From Marivita sp030148515 (GTDB taxonomy: Bacteria; Pseudomonadota; Alphaproteobacteria; Rhodobacterales; Rhodobacteraceae): a DNA stretch of 64,000 bases. Shown here piece by piece: positions 42,692-51,551 of the stretch. The notes beneath the pieces are model-generated. The model did not search any database, was not told the DNA's origin, and saw only the letters and a list, made by a program, of their open reading frames with translations. Both the position numbers and the translations under genes were made by a program. Every line of letters begins with the position of its first letter. The first letter of the stretch is position 1. The stretch is taken from contig NZ_CP180351.1 in NCBI RefSeq assembly GCF_048006345.1, positions 3,410,001 through 3,474,000 on the forward strand, given 5' to 3'.

Positions 42692-44224
42692 TCAGAAAAA
42701 CACTTCGATCAGCGCGACGAGACCACCGCCAACAACGGCGCCGATCACTCCCCAGAGAAGAGCCGTCTTGAGCTTGGCGGGCTTCGGTTCAGGTTTGCCC
42801 TGTGCCTGCTCGATCAAGAGCTGCTCCATCAATCCGGGCAGACGTGGTCCAAAACGGGCAAGCACAAGCGCGGTTTTCCCGAGGTCCTTGGCAAAGGCGC
42901 GGGGCCCAATGCTGGTCTTGATGTAATCCTCAACGATGGGCTTCGCGACGTTCCAGATGTTCATCTTCGGGTCCAGCGACCGGGCCACACCTTCGACAAC
43001 CACCATGGTGCGTTGCAGCAGGATCAGTTCGGTCCGGGTTTCCATTCCAAAGCGCTCGGTCACCTCGAACAGGTAACTGAGCAAACGCCCCATCGAAATG
43101 CGGGTTGCGTCCATTCCAAAGATCGGCTCGCCCACGGCCCGAAGTGCGCGCGCGAATTCATCCACATCACGATCATTCGGCACATAGCCTGCTTCGAAAT
43201 GCACCTCGGCCACGCGTTTGTAGTCGCGACGGATGAAACCGTAGAGGATCTCGGCATAGACGCGGCGCGTGTATTCGTCGATATGGCCCATGATCCCGAA
43301 ATCCAGCGCGATGATGTCGCCATTCGGGGCCACCTTGAGATTGCCCTGATGCATGTCAGCGTGGAAATAGCCATCGCGAAGCGCATGCTGCAGGAAGAGT
43401 TGCAGGACGCGCTCGCTCAGCGCGACCCGATCATGTCCAGCCGCATCCAATGCGTCGTTGTCGCCAAGCGGCAGACCTTCGGCCCATTGAAGCGTCATCA
43501 CCCGGCGGCTGGACAGATCCCATTTGATCGCGGGAAGCTGGAAGCCTTCATCCTGTGCAGTGTTCGCCGCAAACTCGGACGCAGCCGCCGACTCAAGCCG
43601 CAGGTCCAGTTCGCCCAGTACGACGCCTTCGAAATGGGTGATCACATCCATAGGCCGCAAGCGACGCGAGGATGGCGACAGCAATTCGATCAGGCTCGCC
43701 GCGAAGTAAAAGGCGTCGATGTCCTTTCGGAAATCCCGTTCGATGTTCGGCCGCAACACCTTGACCGCGACAGTCTCGCCAGTCTGGGCGAGCTTGGCTT
43801 TGTGAACTTGCGCAATCGATGCCGCGGCGACCGGTTCGCTGAATTCCGTGAACAGCGTATCGACGGAAATACCCAGCTCGGATTCGACCATGGCTTTGGC
43901 CTCGGCGACGGAAAACGGCGGCAGCTTGTCCTGCAGAACTCGCAACTGCTTGGCCATGTCATCACCGACCACGTCAGGCCGTGTGCTGAGGACCTGTCCG
44001 AACTTGATGTAGGCCGGGCCAAGCGCCGTCAGGGCGCGGGGTGCGGGCGGCATTGAAGGATCACCGGAATAGCCAAGCCATTTGAAAGGCCATCCCAACA
44101 ACCGTGCGGCCACGCGCAGAGGCTTGGGCGCGTCAAAGGCATCAAGCACGACGCCCATCGCACCCGTACGTTCCAACGTCGCGCCCGTACGGATCAGGCG
44201 CAGGATGTTGTGCGGGCCTCTCAC
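42692..44224 (-). CDS. ubiB: ubiquinone biosynthesis kinase-like protein UbiB
   Basis: A 510-residue ABC1/ADCK-type atypical kinase needed for coenzyme Q synthesis. The N-terminal KxGQ motif is in AYIKFGQVLSTRPDV, the Ala-rich loop in AAASIAQVHKAKL, the catalytic segment in HADMHQGNLKV and metal-binding DFG in IALDFGIMGH. Two C-terminal hydrophobic segments anchor it. The start is GTG; the gene follows ubiE after a single base. Confidence 0.95.
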   Translation of the reverse strand: MRGPHNILRLIRTGATLERTGAMGVVLDAFDAPKPLRVAARLLGWPFKWLGYSGDPSMPPAPRALTALGPAYIKFGQVLSTRPDVVGDDMAKQLRVLQDKLPPFSVAEAKAMVESELGISVDTLFTEFSEPVAAASIAQVHKAKLAQTGETVAVKVLRPNIERDFRKDIDAFYFAASLIELLSPSSRRLRPMDVITHFEGVVLGELDLRLESAAASEFAANTAQDEGFQLPAIKWDLSSRRVMTLQWAEGLPLGDNDALDAAGHDRVALSERVLQLFLQHALRDGYFHADMHQGNLKVAPNGDIIALDFGIMGHIDEYTRRVYAEILYGFIRRDYKRVAEVHFEAGYVPNDRDVDEFARALRAVGEPIFGMDATRISMGRLLSYLFEVTERFGMETRTELILLQRTMVVVEGVARSLDPKMNIWNVAKPIVEDYIKTSIGPRAFAKDLGKTALVLARFGPRLPGLMEQLLIEQAQGKPEPKPAKLKTALLWGVIGAVVGGGLVALIEVFF

Positions 44225-44225
44225 G

Positions 44226-44978
44226 TCAGATTTTCCAGCCCGAATGCAGGCACGCGATGCCCATGCTCAGATTGCGGTACTTGGCGTTTTCGAACCCGGC
44301 CTGCCGCACCATGCCAAGGAACGTGTCCTGATCCGGGAACTTGCGGATTGATTCGACAAGGTACTGGTAGCTGTCACGATCATTGGCGATCACTTGCCCC
44401 AATCGCGGGATGATGTTGAAAGAATAGAGATCGTAGACCTTCTGCATCAACTCGTTCGGGATCTGGCTGAACTCCAGCACCATCAACCGCCCACCAGGGC
44501 GCAGAACGCGGAACGCCTCGTTCAGCGCTTCCTGCGGCCGGGTCACATTCCGGATGCCGAACGAAATTGTGTAGACATCGAAGGTATTGTCGTCGAAGGG
44601 CAGATGCATCGCATCACCGACAACCCAATCAAGACTGTCGCTCATCGCGTTCGCTTCGGCGCGCTTGCGGCCTTCGATCAACATCGGTTCGGTCAGGTCG
44701 AGAACCGTCGCATGCCCGCGCCCAGCGCGCTTCAGAAACCGGAAGGAGATGTCCCCGGTGCCTCCAGCCACATCCAGCAGCTTCTGGCCAGGTCGCGGGG
44801 CAAGCCAATCCATCATCGCATCTTTCCAGATACGGTGGATCCCAAACGACATGGCGTCATTCATGACATCGTATTTCGACGCGACAGAGCTGAACACGCC
44901 CTGAACGCGACCTGCCTTTTCGTTCTCAGGAACGTCCTGAAAGCCGAAATGCGTGGTGGTTTGATTTTCGTCCGCCAT
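44226..44978 (-). CDS. ubiE: ubiquinone/menaquinone biosynthesis C-methyltransferase UbiE
   Basis: A 250-residue SAM-dependent methyltransferase of quinone synthesis. Motif I is LLDVAGGTGDISF; DAMHLPFDDNTFDVYTISFGIRNV and LRPGGRLMVLEFS are family hallmarks. It forms an operon with ubiB and is divergent from mutM with 85 bases between starts. Confidence 0.96.
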   Translation of the reverse strand: MADENQTTTHFGFQDVPENEKAGRVQGVFSSVASKYDVMNDAMSFGIHRIWKDAMMDWLAPRPGQKLLDVAGGTGDISFRFLKRAGRGHATVLDLTEPMLIEGRKRAEANAMSDSLDWVVGDAMHLPFDDNTFDVYTISFGIRNVTRPQEALNEAFRVLRPGGRLMVLEFSQIPNELMQKVYDLYSFNIIPRLGQVIANDRDSYQYLVESIRKFPDQDTFLGMVRQAGFENAKYRNLSMGIACLHSGWKI

Positions 44979-45063
44979 AAGCCTTGTCGTTTCCCGTGCC
45001 AGACTTTCTTATAGAGCGCCCACACGGCGTTACAATGCGACGACATCAGACAGGACAGCGCAA

Positions 45064-45915
45064 ATGCCCGAATTGCCAGAGGTTGAGACGGTACGACGCG
45101 GGCTGGCGCCCGCGATGGAGGGGTTTGTCATCACACGGGCAGAGGTCAACCGGCCCGATTTGCGCTGGCCGTTTCCGGAAAACATGGTCGAGCGGCTGAC
45201 AGGCAAGCGCGTGCTGCGGTTGCGGCGGCGGTCAAAATACATCCTCGGCGATCTGGACAGCGGGGAAACCGCGCTGATCCATCTGGGGATGTCAGGGCGG
45301 ATGCTGGTGTCTGGCGACCCGTTGGGTCAATTCGTGCACAACCATCCCGCGCCGGAAAAGCATGACCATGTCGTGCTGCACATGGAAAACGGCGCACGCA
45401 TCACGTTCAACGATCCACGCCGGTTCGGGGCGATGGACCTGTTCCCCACCGAGGCCGGAGAATCGCACCCTTTGCTGGCATCCATCGGGCCCGAACCTTT
45501 GGGCAACAGCTTTGACGAAACTTACCTCGTCGGCGCGCTTGCACACCGGAACACGCCCATGAAATCCGCACTTCTCGACCAGAAGACAGTTGCGGGGTTG
45601 GGCAATATCTACGTGTGCGAAGCCCTCTTCCGATCAAAAATTCATCCCACGCGACCAGCCCGAAAAGTGTCCAAAGCACGTATTTCCGGACTTGTCCCGG
45701 TCATCCGGGGCGTGCTGTCCGATGCCATCGAAGCCGGTGGGTCTTCGTTACGCGACTTCCGCCAAGCCGATGGAGAACTTGGATATTTTCAACACAGCTT
45801 TGACGTTTATGGGCGTGAAGGGGAACCTTGCCGCAGCGAAGGATGTACCTCGACAATCCGCAGGATTGTGCAATCCGGGCGCTCCACCTTCTATTGTCCG
45901 ACATGTCAAAGATAA
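45064..45915 (+). CDS. mutM: formamidopyrimidine-DNA glycosylase
   Basis: A 283-residue base-excision repair enzyme. The N-terminal MPELPEVETVRRGL contains catalytic Pro-Glu; Lys is in LRRRSKYIL; the H2TH region is in DQKTVAGLGNIYVCEALFRS. The C-terminal zinc finger is C-x4-C-x16-C-x2-C (CRSEGC ... YCPTCQ). It is complete. Confidence 0.97.
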   Translation: MPELPEVETVRRGLAPAMEGFVITRAEVNRPDLRWPFPENMVERLTGKRVLRLRRRSKYILGDLDSGETALIHLGMSGRMLVSGDPLGQFVHNHPAPEKHDHVVLHMENGARITFNDPRRFGAMDLFPTEAGESHPLLASIGPEPLGNSFDETYLVGALAHRNTPMKSALLDQKTVAGLGNIYVCEALFRSKIHPTRPARKVSKARISGLVPVIRGVLSDAIEAGGSSLRDFRQADGELGYFQHSFDVYGREGEPCRSEGCTSTIRRIVQSGRSTFYCPTCQR

Positions 45916-45980
45916 CTTGAACGGTGCTGATCAGATGCGTAAGGCTGCATGCCTGAGATCACCGAACGGAGCCCTCACTC

Positions 45981-46757
45981 ATGGCTTATGAGACGATCAT
46001 CGTCGAAATCGAAGATCACGTTGCCACCATCAAACTCAATCGGCCCGATGCGCTCAATGCGCTGAACAGCCAGTTGTTGTCCGAGCTGGCAAGTGCCCTT
46101 GAAGATGCCGATTCCAACGAAAAGGTTCGGTGCATCATCCTGACCGGGTCCGCCAAGGCCTTTGCCGCAGGTGCCGACATCAAGGAAATGTCCGAAAAGA
46201 CCTTTGTCGAGATGTTCATGTCCGACTTCTTCGGATCAGAATCACAGGCCGTCTGCAGGGTTCGGAAACCGATCATTGCGGCTGTGTCCGGCTACGCGCT
46301 GGGCGGTGGATGCGAACTGGCCATGATGTGCGATTTCATCATTGCGTCGGATACCGCCAAGTTCGGCCAACCCGAAATCAACCTCGGGGTGGTCGCAGGG
46401 ATTGGCGGCACACAGCGACTGACCCGTTTTGTCGGCAAATCCAAATCCATGGACATGCACCTGACCGGTCGCTTCATGGACGCAGAAGAAGCGGAACGCG
46501 CCGGGCTTGTGAGCCGTGTCGTTCCGGCGAAATCCCTTATGGAAGAGGCGCAATCCGCTGCCGCCAAGATCGCTGAAAAATCCATGCTGGCGACCTTTGC
46601 AGTCAAGGAAGCGGTCAATCGTGCATACGAGACCACGCTCAGCGAAGGGCTTTTGGTCGAACGTCGGCTGTTCCACTCGCTTTTTGCGACGGAAGACCAG
46701 AAAGAGGGCATGGCAGCCTTCCTTGAAAAGCGCACGGCCCAGTTCCGCGACAGATAA
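45981..46757 (+). CDS. enoyl-CoA hydratase
   Basis: A 258-residue crotonase-fold enzyme of fatty-acid beta-oxidation. The oxyanion-hole segment is AFAAGADIKEM, the second active-site region is ALGGGCELAMMCDFIIASDTAKFGQPEINLG (two catalytic Glu residues). It lies 65 bases after mutM, the arrangement seen in Rhodobacteraceae. Short-chain substrate preference is probable. Confidence 0.94.
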   Translation: MAYETIIVEIEDHVATIKLNRPDALNALNSQLLSELASALEDADSNEKVRCIILTGSAKAFAAGADIKEMSEKTFVEMFMSDFFGSESQAVCRVRKPIIAAVSGYALGGGCELAMMCDFIIASDTAKFGQPEINLGVVAGIGGTQRLTRFVGKSKSMDMHLTGRFMDAEEAERAGLVSRVVPAKSLMEEAQSAAAKIAEKSMLATFAVKEAVNRAYETTLSEGLLVERRLFHSLFATEDQKEGMAAFLEKRTAQFRDR

Positions 46758-46911
46758 GCGCGAAAAGAGGCCTTTTCATAACGGATATCTGGGGCTATAC
46801 GCCCCCGATACATGCGTGTGATGCCCGCTAGGCAAGATTCGATCCGGTCGATGGTTCCGGGCGTGCTGTCATATGCAACCCGATTGAACGAAACGAACCA
46901 GGATAGATCAC

Positions 46912-47175
46912 ATGGCAAATTCGCCCCAGGCAAAGAAGCGCGCAAAGCAGAACGACAAGCGCTTCGCCGTCAACAAGGCGCGTCGCTCGCGCATCCGTAC
47001 ATTCCTGCGCAAGGTCGAAGAGGCAATTGCCTCTGGCGACAAAGAAGCCGCAACAACAGCGCTCCGCGCAGCACAGCCTGAAATCATGCGCGGCGTGACC
47101 AAAGGCGTGTACCACAAGAACACCGCTTCCCGCAAAGTGTCGCGCCTTGCAGCGCGCGTCAAAGCGCTTGGCTGA
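46912..47175 (+). CDS. rpsT: 30S ribosomal protein S20
   Basis: An 87-residue basic protein with the S20 opening (ANSPQAKKRAKQNDKR) and RSRIRTFLRKVEEAI. It is followed by a strong terminator and then the dnaA upstream region. Confidence 0.97.
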   Translation: MANSPQAKKRAKQNDKRFAVNKARRSRIRTFLRKVEEAIASGDKEAATTALRAAQPEIMRGVTKGVYHKNTASRKVSRLAARVKALG

Positions 47176-47212
47176 GAATCGTCGTCTGTCAAATCAGCTT
47201 TTGAAAATCAAG

Positions 47213-47242
47213 ACGCCGCTTCAACCGAGGCGGCGTTTTTTT
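47213..47242 (+). terminator. Rho-independent terminator after rpsT
   Basis: ACGCCGC (47213-47219) pairs with GCGGCGT (47230-47236) and is followed by a run of seven T. It lies 38 bases after the rpsT stop. Confidence 0.92.
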
Positions 47243-47649
47243 GCGTCGCTTGCGCAGCTTTGCACCGGTCGGAGATTCTTTTTCAGCTTTGCCTGAGTCA
47301 ACAACGAAGTTCAGTTGATGGACCTCGTTCGACCCATATAAACAAGCAATGCGAGTCACGTCGCACTGGGGGGACAGGCTCCGTTAATTCAGAATCGAGA
47401 CCTCAAATATCTCGATTTTGGCCTGACGGAATAAATGATAAAAGATCAGCTGCCTGATCCAAAAAGATGTATGGGCTAATGCGGACTCTGTTGCCAAGTG
47501 TTTCGCGCCCTGTTGCTGTCGTCGTCTGGACAAGCCCGGACGCTGATGACCGTCTTTCCCCAAATTGTAACTCGAGGAAGCCATGAAAGTGCCTTCCAAA
47601 TGGGGAACCGTATGTGCGGCAGCACGTGCAGAATGTGGAACAGGGACAA
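47243..47649. other. dnaA upstream region
   Basis: This 407-base region between the rpsT terminator and dnaA contains no convincing gene. An 8-bp inverted repeat AATCGAGA (47393-47400) / TCTCGATT (47410-47417) with a 9-base spacer and following T-rich bases is the only clear structure. I find no exact TTATCCACA DnaA box, so it does not look like oriC itself. Confidence 0.55.
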
Positions 47650-49032
47650 ATGACGCAAGACCAGTGGGGATCAATTCGAGATGAGCTGCATCAAACATTG
47701 GGGGCCAACAGCTTCCAAAGCTGGATCCAACCACTGGCGTTTATAGGTACTGACGACGGCATCGCTCGCTTCAACGTTCCTACGAATTTCTTCGGCAACT
47801 ACGTCTCGCAGAACTACGGTGACCTTCTTCTGTCCAAGATCACGCGTGTGAACCCATCGGTTCGACGGATTGTTTTCGACACGGTCACAGCGTCTCAAGA
47901 AGCGGCGAACCAACTTGCTGGTGCCGAACAGGAGGTCGAACCCATTGCGTCGCCATCGGTTCAAACAAAACCGGCATCGTCGCTTGATAACCTGAACGGA
48001 TCTCCGCTCGACAAGCGGTTCACCTTTGACTCGTTCGTCGTCGGCAAACCCAACGAATTGGCACATGCCGCAGCCCGGCGCGTTGCCGAAGGTGGCCCCG
48101 TCACGTTCAATCCGCTGTTCCTCTACGGTGGCGTCGGTCTTGGTAAAACGCACCTCATGCACGCCATCGCGTGGGAGCTGCGCACACGCCATCCGCATCT
48201 GAATGTTCTGAACCTGTCGGCTGAACAGTTCATGTATCGGTTCGTGCAGGCGCTGCGCGACCGGAAGATGATGGACTTCAAATCGCTGTTCCGGTCCGTC
48301 GATGTTCTGATGGTGGACGACGTTCAGTTCATCGCGGGCAAGGACAGCACGCAGGAAGAGTTCTTCCACACGTTCAACGCGCTTGTGGATCAGCACAAAC
48401 AGATCATCATTTCGGCAGACCGGGCACCGGACGAGATCAAGGATCTCGAGAATCGTATCCGGTCACGTCTGCAAAGCGGACTTGTCGTCGATCTGCATCC
48501 GACGGATTACGAACTGCGCCTCGGCATTCTTCAGTCGAAATCCGAAATGTATGCGCGCATGTATCCCGGTCTCGAGGTAGAACGCGGCATCTTGGAATTC
48601 CTTGCCGCGCGCATCGTCAGCAATGTCCGCATCCTGGAAGGCGCACTGACCCGTCTGTTTGCGTTTGCATCACTGGTCGGAAAACCGATTTCTATGGATC
48701 TGACGCAGGAATGTCTGACCGACATCCTTCGCGTGTCCGAACGCAAAGTCTCGATCGAAGAGATTCAGCGCAAAGTTGCCGATCACTACCTCATCCGCCA
48801 CTCCGACCTGGTCGGTCCCAAGCGGGTTCGCACCTTTGCCCGTCCACGTCAGATCGCGATGTATCTGTGCAAACAGTTGACCACACGGTCGCTCCCCGAA
48901 ATCGGCCGGCACTTCGGGGGGCGCGACCACACCACTGTGATGCATGGTGTCCGCCGGATCGAAGAGCTCAAGAAACAGGACGCTCAGATCGCTGAAGACG
49001 TGGAATTGCTGCGTCGATCGCTCGAAGCCTGA
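47650..49032 (+). CDS. dnaA: chromosomal replication initiator protein DnaA
   Basis: A 460-residue AAA+ initiator. Domain I is the N-terminal ~90 residues (WGSIRDELHQTLGANSFQSWIQPL), a linker follows, then Walker A GGVGLGKTHLM, Walker B VDVLMVDDVQF, and the C-terminal DnaA-box-binding helix-turn-helix with RPRQIAMYLCKQLT and FGGRDHTTVMHGV. The start at 47650 matches the family opening (MTQDQW); 47614 is the alternative. Confidence 0.97.
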   Translation: MTQDQWGSIRDELHQTLGANSFQSWIQPLAFIGTDDGIARFNVPTNFFGNYVSQNYGDLLLSKITRVNPSVRRIVFDTVTASQEAANQLAGAEQEVEPIASPSVQTKPASSLDNLNGSPLDKRFTFDSFVVGKPNELAHAAARRVAEGGPVTFNPLFLYGGVGLGKTHLMHAIAWELRTRHPHLNVLNLSAEQFMYRFVQALRDRKMMDFKSLFRSVDVLMVDDVQFIAGKDSTQEEFFHTFNALVDQHKQIIISADRAPDEIKDLENRIRSRLQSGLVVDLHPTDYELRLGILQSKSEMYARMYPGLEVERGILEFLAARIVSNVRILEGALTRLFAFASLVGKPISMDLTQECLTDILRVSERKVSIEEIQRKVADHYLIRHSDLVGPKRVRTFARPRQIAMYLCKQLTTRSLPEIGRHFGGRDHTTVMHGVRRIEELKKQDAQIAEDVELLRRSLEA

Positions 49033-49186
49033 GTCCCAGACACAACAGACAGGGCGGTTGCGTGTCTTACTGCACGCCTGCCCTTGACCCTGCGCGCAAT
49101 CCGGCCAAGAAATTGCAAAACAAGGGCTTGGAGAGCAACCCTGAAGCGGGTTACTGTCAGCGTCCGGCCAGTCGGGGGATGAACGC

Positions 49187-50305
49187 ATGAAATTCAGCAT
49201 GGAACGCGGAACGCTGCTCAAGGCGGTGTCGCAGGCGCAATCCGTTGTCGAACGGCGCAACACCATTCCAATTCTTGCCAACGTCCTGATCGAAGCCGAA
49301 GGTGACACGGTTCAGTTCCGCGCAACCGACCTCGATATCGAAGTGGTCGACCGCGCCGTTGCGCAGGTTGAACGCGCGGGCGCGACGACTGTGTCCGCCG
49401 TGACGCTGCACGAAATTGTCCGCAAGCTGCCGGATGGTGCATTGGTATCGCTTTCCGAAGACAGCGCGTCCGGTCGCCTGACTGTCGAAGCAGGTCGTTC
49501 GAATTTCTCGCTCGCGACGCTGCCGAAAGAAGACTTCCCGGTGATGGCATCGTCCGAATACAGCGCGAACTTCTCGGCCCCGGCTCCGGTTCTGCGCCGC
49601 CTCTTCGACAAATCGAAGTTTGCGATCTCTACCGAGGAAACCCGCTACTATCTCAACGGCGTCTACATGCATGTCGCCGATGGTGACGGCGGCAAGGTTC
49701 TGCGCTGTGTCGCTACCGATGGCCATCGTCTTGCTCGGATCGATGCGCCTTTGCCGAACGGCGCGTCGGACATGCCGGGCGTGATCGTACCGCGCAAGAC
49801 CGTAGGTGAGATGCGCAAGCTCCTTGAAGATGACGACATGCAGATTGCCGTGTCCGTGTCGGAAACCAAGGTGCGTTTTGCGACACCCGACATCACCCTC
49901 ACCTCCAAGGTGATCGACGGGACGTTCCCCGACTACACGCGGGTCATTCCGCAGGGCAACACCCGTCGGCTCGAGGTAGACGCTGCCGAGTTCGCCAAGG
50001 CGGTGGATCGTGTTGCCACAGTGTCATCCGAACGCTCTCGGGCAGTAAAGCTGCAGTTGGACGAGGATCGCCTGATCCTCTCGGTCAACGCACCCGACAG
50101 CGGTGCCGCCGAGGAAGAGCTGGCCGTGGCCTATGGCGATGACCGGCTCGAGATCGGCTTCAACGCGAAATACCTGCTGGAGATCGCCAGCCAGGTGGAC
50201 CGAGAAAACGCCGTGTTCATGTTCAACTCGGCGGGTGATCCGACCCTGATGCGCGAAGGGAACGACACCAGCGCAGTCTACGTCGTCATGCCGATGCGGG
50301 TGTGA
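49187..50305 (+). CDS. dnaN: DNA polymerase III beta sliding clamp
   Basis: A 372-residue clamp with three repeated domains. MKFSMERGTLLKAVSQAQSVVERRNTIPILANVLIEA at the start and the terminal YVVMPMRV are diagnostic. It lies 154 bases after dnaA and is followed by recF. Confidence 0.97.
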   Translation: MKFSMERGTLLKAVSQAQSVVERRNTIPILANVLIEAEGDTVQFRATDLDIEVVDRAVAQVERAGATTVSAVTLHEIVRKLPDGALVSLSEDSASGRLTVEAGRSNFSLATLPKEDFPVMASSEYSANFSAPAPVLRRLFDKSKFAISTEETRYYLNGVYMHVADGDGGKVLRCVATDGHRLARIDAPLPNGASDMPGVIVPRKTVGEMRKLLEDDDMQIAVSVSETKVRFATPDITLTSKVIDGTFPDYTRVIPQGNTRRLEVDAAEFAKAVDRVATVSSERSRAVKLQLDEDRLILSVNAPDSGAAEEELAVAYGDDRLEIGFNAKYLLEIASQVDRENAVFMFNSAGDPTLMREGNDTSAVYVVMPMRV

Positions 50306-50334
50306 CGACACCGCGCCTGTAAACGGGGGCGCTG

Positions 50335-51444
50335 TTGCCGCTTCATATCAACCGCCTCACACTGTCGCATTTCCGCTCTCACCTGCATGTGTCGCTTGAA
50401 CCCGACGCGCGGCCTGTTGTGCTGTTCGGGCCAAACGGCGCAGGCAAGACGAACCTGATCGAAGCTGTATCTTTGTTTTCGCCCGGACGCGGGATGCGGC
50501 GTGCGTCGGCGGAGGATATGACGCGTCGGCCAGAAGGGTTGGGTTGGAAGGTAAGCGGTTTGGTGCAGACGCCCGAAGGGCTACAGGACATTGCCTTTCA
50601 GTCAGAACAGGGCACGCCCCGTCAGGTCAGAATCAACGACAAACCCTCCCCACAATCCCGGCTTGGGGAATTGGTGCGGCTCTTGTGGTTGCTGCCGTCA
50701 ATGGACAGGTTGTGGATTGAAGGAGCTGAAGGCCGCAGACGGTTCCTTGATCGCATGACGCTCAGCTTTTTCCCAGATCACGGCGATGCCTCGCTCACCT
50801 ACGAAAAAGCGATGCGGGAACGGAACAGGCTTCTCAAGGATCAGGTGCGGGATCCGATGTGGTACAAGGCGCTTGAGGCGCAGATGGCGCAGACGGGTGC
50901 CGCCATTCATGCCAACCGGGTGCGGACTTTGGACAGGATCGCCACAGCGCAGGATCAGGCCAGCACGCAATTTCCAGCGGCCCAACTCGACCTGATCCAG
51001 ACGGAAGGCGAGATGCCAGAGACCGAAGCAGACCTTCGCGCAGCCTTCGAGGAAAGCCGCTTTCGCGATCTTGCAGCCGGCCGCACACTGGTCGGACCTC
51101 ATCGTGCCGACCTCTATGGTGTGTTTGCAGCAAAAGGCGTGCCTGCCGCTGACAGCTCGACCGGAGAACAGAAAGCCCTGCTGATCTCGCTCGTGCTGTC
51201 CAACGCGCGCGCTTTGGTCGAAGACTTTGGTGCACCGCCGATTGTCTTGCTGGACGAGGTGGCAGCCCATCTTGATGCGGGGCGGCGCGCGGCACTTTAT
51301 GACGAGATCTGCGCTTTGGGTGCGCAAGCCTGGATGACCGGAACCGGGCCAGAACTCTTCAGCGAATTGAGTGACCGGGCGCAGTACTACGAAGTCACCG
51401 AGACCGAAAAAGGCACCTCTGTTTCGCCGTGCCCGGCACCCTGA
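50335..51444 (+). CDS. recF: DNA replication and repair protein RecF
   Basis: A 369-residue SMC-like ATPase that loads RecA at gaps. It opens LHINRLTLSHFRSH; Walker A is FGPNGAGKTNLIEA, the signature is SSTGEQKALLISL, and Walker B is PIVLLDEVAAHLD. The start is TTG with a GGGGGC site seven bases earlier; no ATG or GTG suits the family start. Confidence 0.94.
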   Translation: MPLHINRLTLSHFRSHLHVSLEPDARPVVLFGPNGAGKTNLIEAVSLFSPGRGMRRASAEDMTRRPEGLGWKVSGLVQTPEGLQDIAFQSEQGTPRQVRINDKPSPQSRLGELVRLLWLLPSMDRLWIEGAEGRRRFLDRMTLSFFPDHGDASLTYEKAMRERNRLLKDQVRDPMWYKALEAQMAQTGAAIHANRVRTLDRIATAQDQASTQFPAAQLDLIQTEGEMPETEADLRAAFEESRFRDLAAGRTLVGPHRADLYGVFAAKGVPAADSSTGEQKALLISLVLSNARALVEDFGAPPIVLLDEVAAHLDAGRRAALYDEICALGAQAWMTGTGPELFSELSDRAQYYEVTETEKGTSVSPCPAP

Positions 51445-51551
51445 CAATCTGTCCGCCCAACAAAACAACCAACCGCTAAATCTTGTGTCAGTCGCGTGAC
51501 AATCCTCTGGGTTTGGCGTATAAAAACGGCAGAAAAACGAAGGGTAAATAC

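Noticed and set aside
42668..44056. Long plus-strand open frame (462 codons) opposite ubiB
   Set aside because: Antisense shadow; the minus strand carries all UbiB motifs.
47243..47649. Replication origin (oriC) upstream of dnaA
   Set aside because: No exact DnaA box cluster and no clear AT-rich unwinding element were found.
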